DNA of 64,000 bases from contig NZ_JAKEVY010000002.1 in assembly GCF_021491375.1 (NCBI RefSeq), positions 1 to 64,000 of the forward strand. The letters run 5' to 3'. Shown here piece after piece: positions 1 through 8,044 of the stretch (position 1 is the first letter of the stretch; the number at the start of each line of letters is the position of its first letter). The stretch comes from Flavihumibacter fluminis (GTDB taxonomy: Bacteria > Bacteroidota > Bacteroidia > Chitinophagales > Chitinophagaceae). Both the position numbers and the translations under genes were made by a program. The notes under the pieces were generated by a model. The model ran no database searches. It was not told the DNA's origin and saw nothing but the letters and a program-made list of their open reading frames with translations.

Positions 1-92
1 CTCCGGATGTTTTTTCTCAAGGAGGGCAAACATATTTTGATGGATGTTTGATCGCATACGATTCGTTTGCCAGCAAAATTATTGGACGTTAA
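1..92 (+). CDS. C-terminal fragment of a gene cut by the window edge
   Basis: An open frame enters from the left edge (first full codon at base 3) and stops at TAA 90-92. The visible 29 residues end in SFASKIIGR and contain a QGGQTYFDG stretch. The fragment is too short to assign a family. It reads like normal protein, with no low complexity, and it converges on the minus-strand gene that ends at 149. This is only a plausible tail; the upstream sequence would settle it. Confidence 0.35.
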   Translation, partial: PDVFSQGGQTYFDGCLIAYDSFASKIIGR

Positions 93-148
93 AACCGAGG
101 CATAGACGTGGTTGGCTGAATGCTTACGTTAGCGGGGAAGAAATGAGC

Positions 149-367
149 TTACCCCTGGTGAGAGTTGTTCGTTCTTCTGTTAATGGCTGAATAATATGTC
201 TTACCAATGGTATCAACCAAAGGCAGATTATAGGATGGCTTCTTTATCACACCTGTATTTCGAAGGTCTTCCAACAGGGCTTCAAAATCGTTGAATCTGT
301 TTTTTTCAGTAGGTTTTGATAACTCTTTGGACTTAACTTCAGAAAGCTTTTGAATTAATAATTCCAT
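149..367 (-). CDS. small protein downstream of the Clp-fold protease
   Basis: A 72-residue product starting at ATG 367, nine bases after the stop of the protease gene upstream, so the two are probably co-transcribed. The sequence is hydrophilic and Lys/Glu-rich at the N-terminus (an LSEVKSKELSK stretch suits a short helix). It has no signal peptide, membrane segment or cysteine. I do not recognise a family. Position suggests a partner, adaptor or substrate of the protease, but that is inference from adjacency only. The local base composition is AT-rich, like the protease gene. Confidence 0.55.
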   Translation of the reverse strand: MELLIQKLSEVKSKELSKPTEKNRFNDFEALLEDLRNTGVIKKPSYNLPLVDTIGKTYYSAINRRTNNSHQG

Positions 368-376
368 CAGATGAAA

Positions 377-1249
377 TTAAATAAATTTACGAGAATGAAG
401 AAAGACCTCAGAGCCACTTCGTAAGATGTATTGGCAAATCAAATCATTGTACTGTCTTATTAATGGTTTAAGGATCAAGTCGTTAGAGTAATCTTCAATT
501 TCCAGCTTTAAAATGTTTTTTAAGGCAAATAGACCTATTGACCGTCCATGAGAATGCCAGATCTTGTTATTACCTAAATCTCTGGCTATTTCTGTAGCTC
601 GTTTTTCTTTTTCATCCTGGGTTACTGGTTGTCCTTTTTTTAAGGGGTTGGTCCGGTGGAAATTCCAGTTTTTGAATTTGTATTTTACAAGCCATTCTTT
701 TAGTAAGGCTACAGTGAGGTCTCTTGCTTGTTCATGTCGCCTTAACATAGCAAGGTCTTGCTGCGTTAACATAACTAACTCCGCCTGCGATAGTCTGTTA
801 TTTATGGATTTTTCAATAAGCTCTTCAACTTTATCAAGATAGCCTAAGGCTGGTACCCAGGTTGTTCCGTTAAACACCTGGGGGTCTATTGGTCCTAATG
901 AGGATGAATAATCCATGAATATTTTATCTCCCGACATACAAAATATGGTCCCCGCAGAATATGCTGAATCTGGAATAATAAAGAAAACCTCCTTATAGTG
1001 ATGCCTTGTGATTTTTACTAATTTTTCAACAGTTTCTGCACTTCCACCTGGCGTATTTAACATGATGCAAAGTGTGTCATTTTTTATTTCGTCTGACTTT
1101 AAGTCTTCGATGAAATCTCTAAATGGCTTTTCTAATGAATCTGCAATTGGTCCATAGTAAAATATTACATCAGCATGTAAGTGTTTTTCTAGTTTGTCAA
1201 GTCGCTCATTTAGAATTTCATGTAATGTTGAATCAAATATTGGTTTCAT
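377..1249 (-). CDS. SDH-family Clp-fold serine proteinase (SppA-like)
   Basis: A 290-residue protein matching the SDH/SppA branch of the crotonase-like Clp fold. Visible motifs are NTPGGS (about 65-70, oxyanion loop), SAYSAGT with the probable nucleophile Ser98, and the downstream LGPIDPQ block (118-124) typical of this family. There is no signal peptide or membrane helix, so it is probably cytoplasmic. The C-terminal half (150-290) is helical and charged, with a WHSHGRSIG stretch. Members are annotated as ClpP-like or serine-dehydrogenase proteinases; the physiological substrate is generally unknown. It is followed by a 72-residue gene in the same direction and diverges from the NagB-like gene. 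The gene is visibly more AT-rich than the carbohydrate genes to its right, which may indicate horizontal origin. Confidence 0.8.
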   Translation of the reverse strand: MKPIFDSTLHEILNERLDKLEKHLHADVIFYYGPIADSLEKPFRDFIEDLKSDEIKNDTLCIMLNTPGGSAETVEKLVKITRHHYKEVFFIIPDSAYSAGTIFCMSGDKIFMDYSSSLGPIDPQVFNGTTWVPALGYLDKVEELIEKSINNRLSQAELVMLTQQDLAMLRRHEQARDLTVALLKEWLVKYKFKNWNFHRTNPLKKGQPVTQDEKEKRATEIARDLGNNKIWHSHGRSIGLFALKNILKLEIEDYSNDLILKPLIRQYNDLICQYILRSGSEVFLHSRKFI

Positions 1250-1377
1250 TAGTTCATTTTAATAAAACTAATGAGCTGCTTTATTTTAATCCACCGTGAA
1301 AACGCCCTAATTGAATTTGTTTTTTATCCCCTCATTCGCATTAACTTAGTACCTCAACCTGTTCAACTACCTGCATT

Positions 1378-2100
1378 ATGGATATCTTCCTTGAAAAGGA
1401 TTACAATACACTTTCCACCGCCGCTGCCAAACACTTATTAACCCTGGCGCGCAAGAAGCAAACACCCCTGCTCTGCGTGGCTTCGGGTGATAGTCCGGCC
1501 GGATTGTACCGCGAAATCATTGTTCAAAAAAATGGCACTGAAACAGACTCCTGGAACTTTGTCGGACTTGATGAATGGCAGGGCATGAATGCTTCGGATG
1601 AAGGTTCCTGCCAATGGCATCTTCACCAGCAATTGTTTCTGCCGCTGAATGTGGAGGCCAGTAGGATCTGCTTTTTCGATGGCAGAGCTGCTTCGCTCGA
1701 AGAAGAATGCCAGCGCGTTGATCAGTTTATAGCCGACCACGATGGTATTGATATCGCAGTGATCGGCCTGGGCTCCAATGGACATATCGGGATGAATGAA
1801 CCGCAGCGTAATCCAACCTTAACCGCACATATTGCTGAACTGGATACTTCCACCATCAAAACTGCGCAGAAGTATTTTTCTACAGAAACAATCATCACGG
1901 GCGGACTCACGCTTGGCATCGCCTCCATTCTTTCCGCCAAGCATATTTTTCTGATCGTTTCGGGTACGCATAAAGCTGCTATCATCAAACAGCTGATGGA
2001 ATCCGAACCCACCCCCGCATTGCCGGTTACCTGGTTGAAGAACCATCCCAATGTGTACCTCTACCTCGATGAAGCCGCAGCCAGTGAATGGAAAAAATAA
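1378..2100 (+). CDS. nagB: glucosamine-6-phosphate deaminase / NagB-like isomerase
   Basis: A 240-residue protein of the NagB/RpiA/6-phosphogluconolactonase fold. Motifs: GLDEW near residue 64, the NagB signature GLGSNGHIGMNEP near 130, GLTLGIASIL, and a C-terminal LPVTWLKNHPNVYLYLDEAAAS block that matches NagB better than phosphogluconolactonase. The expected reaction is glucosamine-6-phosphate to fructose-6-phosphate plus ammonia in the cytoplasm. The ROK kinase starts four bases after its stop, so the pair is an operon that could phosphorylate and then deaminate an amino sugar. The protein is slightly short for NagB (usually 250-270), and the active-site loop reads SNGH rather than the usual DGH, so a divergent substrate is possible. 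Confidence 0.82.
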   Translation: MDIFLEKDYNTLSTAAAKHLLTLARKKQTPLLCVASGDSPAGLYREIIVQKNGTETDSWNFVGLDEWQGMNASDEGSCQWHLHQQLFLPLNVEASRICFFDGRAASLEEECQRVDQFIADHDGIDIAVIGLGSNGHIGMNEPQRNPTLTAHIAELDTSTIKTAQKYFSTETIITGGLTLGIASILSAKHIFLIVSGTHKAAIIKQLMESEPTPALPVTWLKNHPNVYLYLDEAAASEWKK

Positions 2101-2104
2101 CCCC

Positions 2105-2944
2105 ATGCGCAACCGACAAATTGGAATCGATATTGGTGGTACCGGCATGAAAGCCGGCATCGTGGAAAATGGCCGCCTGCTTCAAAAGATCGAAGAGAAG
2201 GTGCTGGCAAATGGCAGCGCAGATGAAGTAGTGGATCAAGTGAAAGGTTTGATTCTTCGGTTAGGCCTGGACGATATATCAGGTATCGGTATTGGAATTC
2301 CCGGATTGGTGAATCCTGTTACAGGTGTTGTTTATGATGTGATGAATATTCCGGCCTGGACAGAACTCGATCTCAAAGGCCTGCTTGAAAAAGAACTCGG
2401 AAAACCAGTAGCTCTGAACAATGATGCCAACTGTTTTGCTGCCGCGGCCTTTACCCTGCGTACACTCCGGGAGCGGACCTCTTTATTAGGTGTTACCATT
2501 GGTACCGGGATGGGCACCGGCATTATTTGGGAAGGCAAACTGATATCCGGACTGCACGGTGGTGCAGGAGAATTCGGACTGATTGAATACCGCGATCAGA
2601 ATATTGAATACTATGCCAGCGGCCGGTTTTTTGAAAACGTATACGGACTAAACGGCCTGGAGGTTTATCAGAAAGCTATGCAGGGGGATCAGCGTTCACT
2701 GGATATGTATGCCGAACTTGGTTTTCATTTTGGCAATGCTGTCAAAACCCTGCTCTACGCACTGGATATAAATTATATTATTTTGGGAGGCTCTGTAAGC
2801 GCTGCCTGGCCCTTGTTCCGGGAAGCCACTCTGCAACAGGTGGGCGATTTTGCCTACCGCCAGGCCAGGGAAAGCCTGGTGATTGAAACTGTGCAGGAGA
2901 TGGATGCCGGTATCATTGGCGCAGCCGCCCTGGTTACTTTATAA
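2105..2944 (+). CDS. ROK-family sugar kinase lacking the zinc motif
   Basis: A 279-residue ROK kinase (glucokinase / N-acetylhexosamine kinase type). I chose ATG 2105, four bases after the nagB stop, because the ATP-binding phosphate-1 motif GIDIGGTGMK then sits at the N-terminus as in the family; a longer reading from 2051 overlaps nagB. The catalytic Asp lies in NNDANCFAAAA, and the GTGMGTGII loop follows. The ROK zinc site, normally a His and a CxCGxxGCxE cluster, is absent: after HGGAGEFG the chain reads LIEYRDQNIEYY without cysteines. Substrate cannot be read from sequence; the neighbour NagB points to an amino sugar. Confidence 0.85.
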   Translation: MRNRQIGIDIGGTGMKAGIVENGRLLQKIEEKVLANGSADEVVDQVKGLILRLGLDDISGIGIGIPGLVNPVTGVVYDVMNIPAWTELDLKGLLEKELGKPVALNNDANCFAAAAFTLRTLRERTSLLGVTIGTGMGTGIIWEGKLISGLHGGAGEFGLIEYRDQNIEYYASGRFFENVYGLNGLEVYQKAMQGDQRSLDMYAELGFHFGNAVKTLLYALDINYIILGGSVSAAWPLFREATLQQVGDFAYRQARESLVIETVQEMDAGIIGAAALVTL

Positions 2945-2955
2945 CATACACATAC

Positions 2956-5187
2956 ATGCGAAACGTACTTTTTATTCTGCTCTGCCTGCCTTTCGGCTTA
3001 CTGGCACAGCAGCCAACCAGCAGTGAATTGTCCCGATGGGAAAAACAGGCTGATAACACCACTATCATCCGCGATAAGATGGGCATTCCGCATATCTATG
3101 GAAAGTCGGATGCCGATGCTGTATTTGGATTGCTCTACGCCCAATGCGAAGATGATTTTGCACGGGTGGAAATGAATTATATTGAAAAGCTTGGGCGATT
3201 GGCAGAGGTGCAGGGAGAGAGCAAACTCTATGATGATCTGTTAATCCGGCTGGTGATTGATGCCGAAGCAGCGCAACGTGATTATGCGAAAGCACCGGCC
3301 TGGTTGAAAAAACTCTGTGTCGCGTTTGCGGATGGGATCAACTATTATCTCTATAAAAACCCCCAGGTAAAACCGGCCCTGCTAACCCGCTTTGAACCCT
3401 GGTTCCCCATGCTGTGGACAGATGGCAGTATTGGTGCGATTACTACGGCTGATATCACGCTGAAAGAGCTGGCCAGTTTTTACGGTGATGCATCTCCGTT
3501 AGTTGCTGCAAATTCGGAACCCCATCGCGATATAACAGTTAATCAAACCTTCGAACCATTCGAAGAACCCCTTCCCACCGGCTCGAATGGATTTGCTATT
3601 GCGCCTGCCAAATCCGCCAGTGGCAAAGCAATGCTCTATATCAATCCGCATGTGAGTTTTTATTTCCGTCCCGAAGTGCATATGGTTTCCGAAGAAGGCT
3701 TGAATGCTTATGGGGCGGTTACATGGGGACAGTTTTTCATCTACCAGGGCTTTAATGAATACGCAGGCTGGATGCATACTTCCTGTTATGTGGATGCCGC
3801 AGATTCCTATATTGAACAAGTGGAAAAGCGTCCGTATGGATATGCATATCGCTATGAAGGAAAACTTCGTCCTGTCAAAACCAAACCGATTACCATTCGC
3901 TATAAAACAGCTGCGGGATCAGCAGAGAAAATTATCACGGCCTACTTCACGCACCATGGTCCTATTATGGCGAAGCGCAACAATCAGCTCCTCAGTATGA
4001 AAGCGGATAACCGCCTGCTTGAAGGAGTGATTCAATGCTGGCAACGTACCAAGGTGAAGGGACTGAAAGATTTTACCAAAACACTGGATCTGAAAGGAAA
4101 TCTCTCCAACAGTACGGTATATGCTGATCGGGAAGGGAATATCGCCTACTGGCATGGGAACCGGATTCCGAAAAGAGATCCTGCTATCGACTGGACAAAA
4201 CCTGTTGATGGCACAACAAAAGCAACCGAATGGAAAGGATATCATTCCATCAATGAAACCGTGCACATGGTGAATCCTTCGAATGGCTGGCTGCAACACT
4301 GCAATAGCACTGCTTTCCAGATTGCGGGTAGCAATAGTCCGGATCCAACACGCTTCCCTGCCTATATGGCCCCTGATGGTGATAATTTTCGTGGAGTCAA
4401 TGCCGTTAGGGTGCTTTCCAATCTTGACAAACTTGATATGGATGCACTCATCAAAGCAGGTTATGATCCCCGTCTCGCTGCATTTGAGGAATTGATCCCG
4501 GAATTGGTGAAGGCATTTGATGCACAACTGAAACCTGCTGATACCTTATATGCCTGGCTGGCCGGACCAATCGCTGTGCTGCGCAACTGGAATTACCAGG
4601 TGGATACTGCATCTATTGCTACTACAATGGCCGTGGAATGGGGACAGCGATTGCTGCCTGCCATCATGCGTGCAGGTCCTCAGGATGGCAAACCCCTGGA
4701 CCTGGTACAAAAGACCCGTGCCTATATTTCGGGTACTCCTCAGCGTGAGATGCTGCAGGCGCTTTACCTGACCCTACAGGATCTTCAGCAGCGATACGGC
4801 AAATGGCAGCTCGCCTGGGGGAATATCAATCGCTTCCAGCGCATTTCGCCGGCGATCGATTTACAGTTTGATGATAGCAAAACCAGTTTCCCGGTTGCCT
4901 TTGCTTCCGGAACCTGGGGAATGTTGCCATCTTATAACAGCCGGGTTTTCCCAGGCACCCGGAAGCGCTATGGGGTTCATGGCAACAGTTTTATCTGTGC
5001 GGTAGAGTTTGGTGAGAAAGTGCGCGCCAAAGCCCTGCTTGCAGGTGGTCAAAGTGGTGATCCGGCCTCCCCGCACTTCAGCGACCAGGTGGAAGCTTAC
5101 AGCAAGGGCCAGTTCCGGGAAGTGTTGTTCTATAAGGAAGATGTGGAAAGGAACGCTGAAAGGAGCTATAAGCCGGGGAGGAGGTGA
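2956..5187 (+). CDS. penicillin acylase family N-terminal-nucleophile amidase (S45)
   Basis: A 743-residue precursor with an N-terminal signal peptide ending near LLAQ (about 17). The autoproteolytic site is in PTGSNGFAI: Gly209-Ser210 would be cut to make Ser210 the N-terminal nucleophile of the beta chain. Relatives hydrolyse amide bonds of acyl-homoserine lactones, penicillins or other N-acyl amines in the periplasm; the substrate cannot be predicted here. It begins 12 bases after the ROK kinase and may be read through from that operon. Oddity: its stop codon TGA (5185-5187) is the TGA of the first unit of a seven-base repeat array that continues downstream. Confidence 0.88.
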   Translation: MRNVLFILLCLPFGLLAQQPTSSELSRWEKQADNTTIIRDKMGIPHIYGKSDADAVFGLLYAQCEDDFARVEMNYIEKLGRLAEVQGESKLYDDLLIRLVIDAEAAQRDYAKAPAWLKKLCVAFADGINYYLYKNPQVKPALLTRFEPWFPMLWTDGSIGAITTADITLKELASFYGDASPLVAANSEPHRDITVNQTFEPFEEPLPTGSNGFAIAPAKSASGKAMLYINPHVSFYFRPEVHMVSEEGLNAYGAVTWGQFFIYQGFNEYAGWMHTSCYVDAADSYIEQVEKRPYGYAYRYEGKLRPVKTKPITIRYKTAAGSAEKIITAYFTHHGPIMAKRNNQLLSMKADNRLLEGVIQCWQRTKVKGLKDFTKTLDLKGNLSNSTVYADREGNIAYWHGNRIPKRDPAIDWTKPVDGTTKATEWKGYHSINETVHMVNPSNGWLQHCNSTAFQIAGSNSPDPTRFPAYMAPDGDNFRGVNAVRVLSNLDKLDMDALIKAGYDPRLAAFEELIPELVKAFDAQLKPADTLYAWLAGPIAVLRNWNYQVDTASIATTMAVEWGQRLLPAIMRAGPQDGKPLDLVQKTRAYISGTPQREMLQALYLTLQDLQQRYGKWQLAWGNINRFQRISPAIDLQFDDSKTSFPVAFASGTWGMLPSYNSRVFPGTRKRYGVHGNSFICAVEFGEKVRAKALLAGGQSGDPASPHFSDQVEAYSKGQFREVLFYKEDVERNAERSYKPGRR

Positions 5188-5295
5188 GACGTCAGATGTG
5201 AGACGTGAGAATGGAAGAATGGAGACGGGAAACAGGAGACGGGAGGCGGGAAGCTGGAGGCAGGAGAAGGGAAGAAAGGAAACAGGAAACGGGAA
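5184..5295 (+). repeat. heptanucleotide array anchored on the penicillin acylase stop
   Basis: Seven-base units begin exactly at the stop codon: GTGAGAC, GTCAGAT, GTGAGAC, GTGAGAA (5184-5211), then decay into purine-rich heptads such as TGGAAGA, CGGGAAA, CAGGAGA, CGGGAGG up to about 5295. The seven-base register is kept through the decayed part. The purine-rich strand is the coding strand of the gene it follows. Confidence 0.85.
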
Positions 5296-5411
5296 ACTCT
5301 GGGCTGAATTCACACCGTTTGGGGGCGACGGAGCGGTGAGAATGGTTAAGGCTAAAAATAAATTTAGGCTCATCTAATTATTCTGGATGATTTCTATTAT
5401 TTTTATACGCC

Positions 5412-6236
5412 ATGAAGCAACTAGAACAATTCCTAACCGAAATCGGGCCTGTATGGGCGGCCCTTATAGCAACTACTTTTACCTGGCTGGTGACTGCCGC
5501 CGGCGCCTCCCTGGTATTCTTTTTCAAAACGATCAAACGCAGTGTATTTGATGCCATGCTCGGCTTTACGGGCGGGGTGATGGTGGCTGCCAGCTTTTGG
5601 TCCCTCCTGGCCCCCAGCATTGAATATTCAGAGAAGCTCTACCCCGATTTTCCCTGGATGCCCGCTGCAGTTGGCTTCCTGGCAGGAGCCCTCTTTATCT
5701 TTTCGCTCGATAAATTCATGCCCCACCTCCATATCAATTTTGGAGAGGATGAATCAGAGGGGATGAAAACCAAATGGCATAAAACCACCCTGCTGTTATT
5801 GGCCATCACCCTACACAATATCCCAGAGGGACTTGCTGTTGGTGTGCTTTTTGGGGCGGCTTCCATAGGAGTTGGAGAACACCTGATTCCTGCTGCCATC
5901 GCCCTGGCTTTTGGTATCGGTTTGCAGAACTTCCCGGAAGGCATGGCGGTTGCAATGCCCCTGCGCAGACATGGAGTGAGCAGGGCCAAGAGTTTCTGGT
6001 ATGGCCAGCTCTCCGCAATCGTTGAACCGGTTGCCGGTGTCCTGGGTGCTGTTGCTGTGATTTATATGCAACCCGTTTTGCCCTTCGCCCTGGCTTTTGC
6101 AGCCGGCGCCATGATCTATGTGGTAGTAGAAGAAGTGATCCCTGAAACCCAGCGCGATAAATTCACTGATGTAGCAGTTCTTGGGTTTATCGGTGGCTTT
6201 GTGGTGATGATGGTGCTGGATGTGGCCCTTGGGTAA
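5412..6236 (+). CDS. ZIP-family divalent metal transporter
   Basis: A 274-residue inner-membrane protein with about eight hydrophobic helices. The metal-path motifs in helices IV and V are clear: HNIPEGLAVGV (about 136) and NFPEGMAVA (about 176), each carrying the conserved N-x-x-P-E-G core. A short His/Asp/Glu loop (HLHINFGEDESEG) between helices III and IV is the usual variable metal-binding loop. It resembles bacterial ZupT-type importers of zinc, iron or manganese; specificity is not readable. It stands alone between a decayed heptad tract and a small DUF6132 gene. Confidence 0.88.
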   Translation: MKQLEQFLTEIGPVWAALIATTFTWLVTAAGASLVFFFKTIKRSVFDAMLGFTGGVMVAASFWSLLAPSIEYSEKLYPDFPWMPAAVGFLAGALFIFSLDKFMPHLHINFGEDESEGMKTKWHKTTLLLLAITLHNIPEGLAVGVLFGAASIGVGEHLIPAAIALAFGIGLQNFPEGMAVAMPLRRHGVSRAKSFWYGQLSAIVEPVAGVLGAVAVIYMQPVLPFALAFAAGAMIYVVVEEVIPETQRDKFTDVAVLGFIGGFVVMMVLDVALG

Positions 6237-6292
6237 CATTTATCACGCAACCGCGACTCCCAATTCCTGAACTTTGGCTAAATTCAGTCGCT

Positions 6293-6514
6293 ATGATCAA
6301 ATCTTTTATTCAAAGAAACAAGCTGATGTTATTGGGAGTTCTCCTCGGAGGAATCGCAGGATATCTCTACTATCATTTTATCGGGTGTGTGACCGGCACC
6401 TGTGCCATCACTTCCAAACCAGTGAACAGCACGGTTTATTTTGCAGTGATGGGAGGGTTGTTGTTTAGTATGCTGAAGAAAAGTGAGAAGTCAGACGTGA
6501 GAAGTGAAAAGTGA
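6293..6514 (+). CDS. DUF6132 family small membrane protein
   Basis: A 73-residue protein with two hydrophobic segments (about 12-29 and 48-60) and the block GYLYYHFIGCVTGTCAITS, which I recognise from DUF6132 proteins of Bacteroidota; these often lie near rhodanese or thioredoxin genes. Function is unknown; the two cysteines (CVTGTC) suggest redox or metal chemistry. Oddity: the last ten or so residues (SEKSDVRSEK) and the stop codon are encoded by the seven-base repeat that follows. The TGA of the second repeat unit would have been in frame but is changed to TCA, and the frame runs on to the TGA of the fifth unit. Confidence 0.75.
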   Translation: MIKSFIQRNKLMLLGVLLGGIAGYLYYHFIGCVTGTCAITSKPVNSTVYFAVMGGLLFSMLKKSEKSDVRSEK

Positions 6515-6538
6515 GACGTCAGATGTGAGACGTGAGAC
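6483..6538 (+). repeat. heptanucleotide array overlapping the DUF6132 3' end
   Basis: Eight consecutive seven-base units: GTGAGAA, GTCAGAC, GTGAGAA, GTGAAAA, GTGAGAC, GTCAGAT, GTGAGAC, GTGAGAC. The first four and part of the fifth lie inside the DUF6132 reading frame, and its stop TGA is 6512-6514 in the fifth unit. The purine-rich strand is the coding strand. Confidence 0.9.
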
Positions 6539-6551
6539 GCATGGAAGGCGA

Positions 6552-6641
6552 ACCACCGGAAGACGAACCACTGGAAGACCAAACACTGGAAGACCAAACA
6601 CTGGAAGACCAAACACTGAAAGAATAATCACTGAAAGAATA
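6552..6641 (+). repeat. six degenerate 15-base tandem repeats upstream of dsrE-like gene
   Basis: Six head-to-tail 15-base units fill the space just before the DsrE-like gene. Units 3 and 4 are identical (AACACTGGAAGACCA); unit 1 has ACCACCGGAAGACGA; units 5 and 6 drift to a CACTGAAAGAATA ending. The array ends eight bases before the ATG at 6649, so it would lie in the 5' untranslated region. Its period differs from the seven-base array that precedes it directly. Confidence 0.88.
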
Positions 6642-6648
6642 ACTAAGT

Positions 6649-7065
6649 ATGAAACAACTCACTATACTGGCATTCCTGCTGCTATCAGTTTTTACTAGTG
6701 CCATAGCACAAACAGGAGAGCCGAAGCATAAGCTGGTGATGCAACTAAATACCAGTGATACCCTCATCTGGAAGGGACTTATGAACAACCTCAAAAACCT
6801 CAAAGCAGGTTGGGGTGATTCGGTGAAAGTGGAAGTGGTGGTGCACGGTCCGGGTGTGCAGTTTATGATGAAGGATAAAACTACCCAGGCCGATAAGATC
6901 GCACAATTCAAAAAAATGGGTATTGACTTCGTAGTGTGCGAAAACACCCTCCGAGAACGCAAGGTTTCCAAAGATCAACTCCTACCCGAAGCAGGGTTTG
7001 TAAAAATGGGAGTAGGTGAAATAATTTTGAAACAGGAGGCGGGCTGGAGCTATATAAAGCTGTGA
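6649..7065 (+). CDS. exported DsrE-family protein
   Basis: A 138-residue protein with a signal peptide (cleavage near AIAQ, about 20) followed by a DsrE/DsrF-like fold: the VMQLNTSDTLIWKGLMNNLKNL opening, the VEVVVHGPGVQFM strand-helix, and a VCENTLRERKV cysteine segment near the usual active Cys. Cytoplasmic DsrE proteins handle sulfur transfer; exported members in Bacteroidota have no established role. It is probably periplasmic. The stop codon TGA (7063-7065) belongs to the first GTGAAAG unit of a heptad array, as for its neighbours. Confidence 0.8.
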   Translation: MKQLTILAFLLLSVFTSAIAQTGEPKHKLVMQLNTSDTLIWKGLMNNLKNLKAGWGDSVKVEVVVHGPGVQFMMKDKTTQADKIAQFKKMGIDFVVCENTLRERKVSKDQLLPEAGFVKMGVGEIILKQEAGWSYIKL

Positions 7066-7206
7066 AAGGTGAAAGGTGAAAGGTGAAAAGTGAAAGATCG
7101 TGAAACGTGAAAGGTGAGAAGTGAAAGGAGAGACCCTTCTTTCACTTTCTCACCTTTCACAATTTTTCACCTTTCACTTTTCACCTTTCACTTTTCACCT
7201 TTCACT
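7062..7206. repeat. two opposed heptanucleotide arrays between convergent genes
   Basis: From the DsrE stop rightwards run GTGAAAG units (7062-7096, then ATC, then four more). From the zinc-peptidase stop leftwards run the same units on the other strand (CTTTCAC / TTTTCAC on the plus strand, about 7134-7206). They meet near 7125-7134. Each array starts with the TGA stop of the gene it follows. Together they form a long imperfect inverted repeat that could fold as a hairpin and act as a two-way terminator. Confidence 0.88.
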
Positions 7207-8044
7207 TCAAACGAGCATCGTTGAATGTATCCCCCTGCCTGATATCCCCCGACTCATATCCTCTCTTAAACCAATACATGCGTTGCTCCGATGTGCCATG
7301 TGTAAAAGACTCGGGAACGATATAACCCTGGGCCTGTTTCTGTAACCGGTCGTCTCCAATTGCATTCGCAGCGCGTATGGCTTCCTCAATATCATCGGCA
7401 TCCAGCAGATTCTTATTAGCTGTATGATGCGCCCATACCCCCGCCAAAAAATCAGCCTGCAATTCCAGCATCACCGAATACTTGTTGTACTCCTCCTGGC
7501 TCACCTGCTGACGAATTTGCGCCAGCTTCTGTGTAGTGCCCAATAAGGTCTGGATATGATGCCCCACTTCATGCGATACCACATAGGCCATCGCAAAATC
7601 ACCTGGCGCCCCAAAACGCTGGGAGAGTTCATCGTAAAAGGAGAGATCAATGTATAATTTCTGATCACCCGGACAATAAAATGGTCCACTCGCCGCACTC
7701 GCAGATCCGCAGGCCGATTGTACGGCACCACTAAAGAGCACCAGGGTCGGCTCCCGGTACTGTGATCCATTTTCAGCAAACACTTTATTCCACACATCCT
7801 CGGTTTCTGCCAGCACCACTTTTACAAATCCGGCCAGCTCATCCTCCCGCGCCTTGGCCTCTGCACTCATCGGTGCACTGCTGCCCCCCGGTGCCTGCAA
7901 TTGTGAAACATCCACATCGCCACCCAAAAACAAGTTGAAAAGCAGAGCAATGATGCCCAGGATTCCACCTCCAATGGCTACCGGTCCGGCCATGCCGCGA
8001 CGATCTTCTACATTTCCGCTTTCGCGTCTTCCTTGCCAGCGCAT
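7202..8044 (-). CDS. YpfJ-type neutral zinc metallopeptidase
   Basis: A 280-residue protein of the zinc-dependent metallopeptidase family related to YpfJ. The N-terminus is cytoplasmic (MRWQGRRESGNVEDRRG), followed by one membrane anchor (about 22-40) and a long periplasmic catalytic domain. The active site HEVGHHIQ lies near residue 160, with a downstream ELQADFLAGVWAH block that supplies the third ligand in this family. The GPFYCPGDQKLYIDLSFY segment is also characteristic. Substrate is unknown. Its stop codon is the TGA of a heptad unit. Confidence 0.88.
   Translation of the reverse strand: MRWQGRRESGNVEDRRGMAGPVAIGGGILGIIALLFNLFLGGDVDVSQLQAPGGSSAPMSAEAKAREDELAGFVKVVLAETEDVWNKVFAENGSQYREPTLVLFSGAVQSACGSASAASGPFYCPGDQKLYIDLSFYDELSQRFGAPGDFAMAYVVSHEVGHHIQTLLGTTQKLAQIRQQVSQEEYNKYSVMLELQADFLAGVWAHHTANKNLLDADDIEEAIRAANAIGDDRLQKQAQGYIVPESFTHGTSEQRMYWFKRGYESGDIRQGDTFNDARLK

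Noticed and set aside
6519-6971. 150-residue minus-strand ORF over the DsrE-like gene
   Set aside because: Opposite strand of a clear gene; its tandem Ser/Val/Trp repeat is only the 15-base DNA repeat read backwards.
5184-7206. Possible CRISPR array
   Set aside because: Units are only 7 or 15 bases, contiguous, without spacers, and no cas gene is present.
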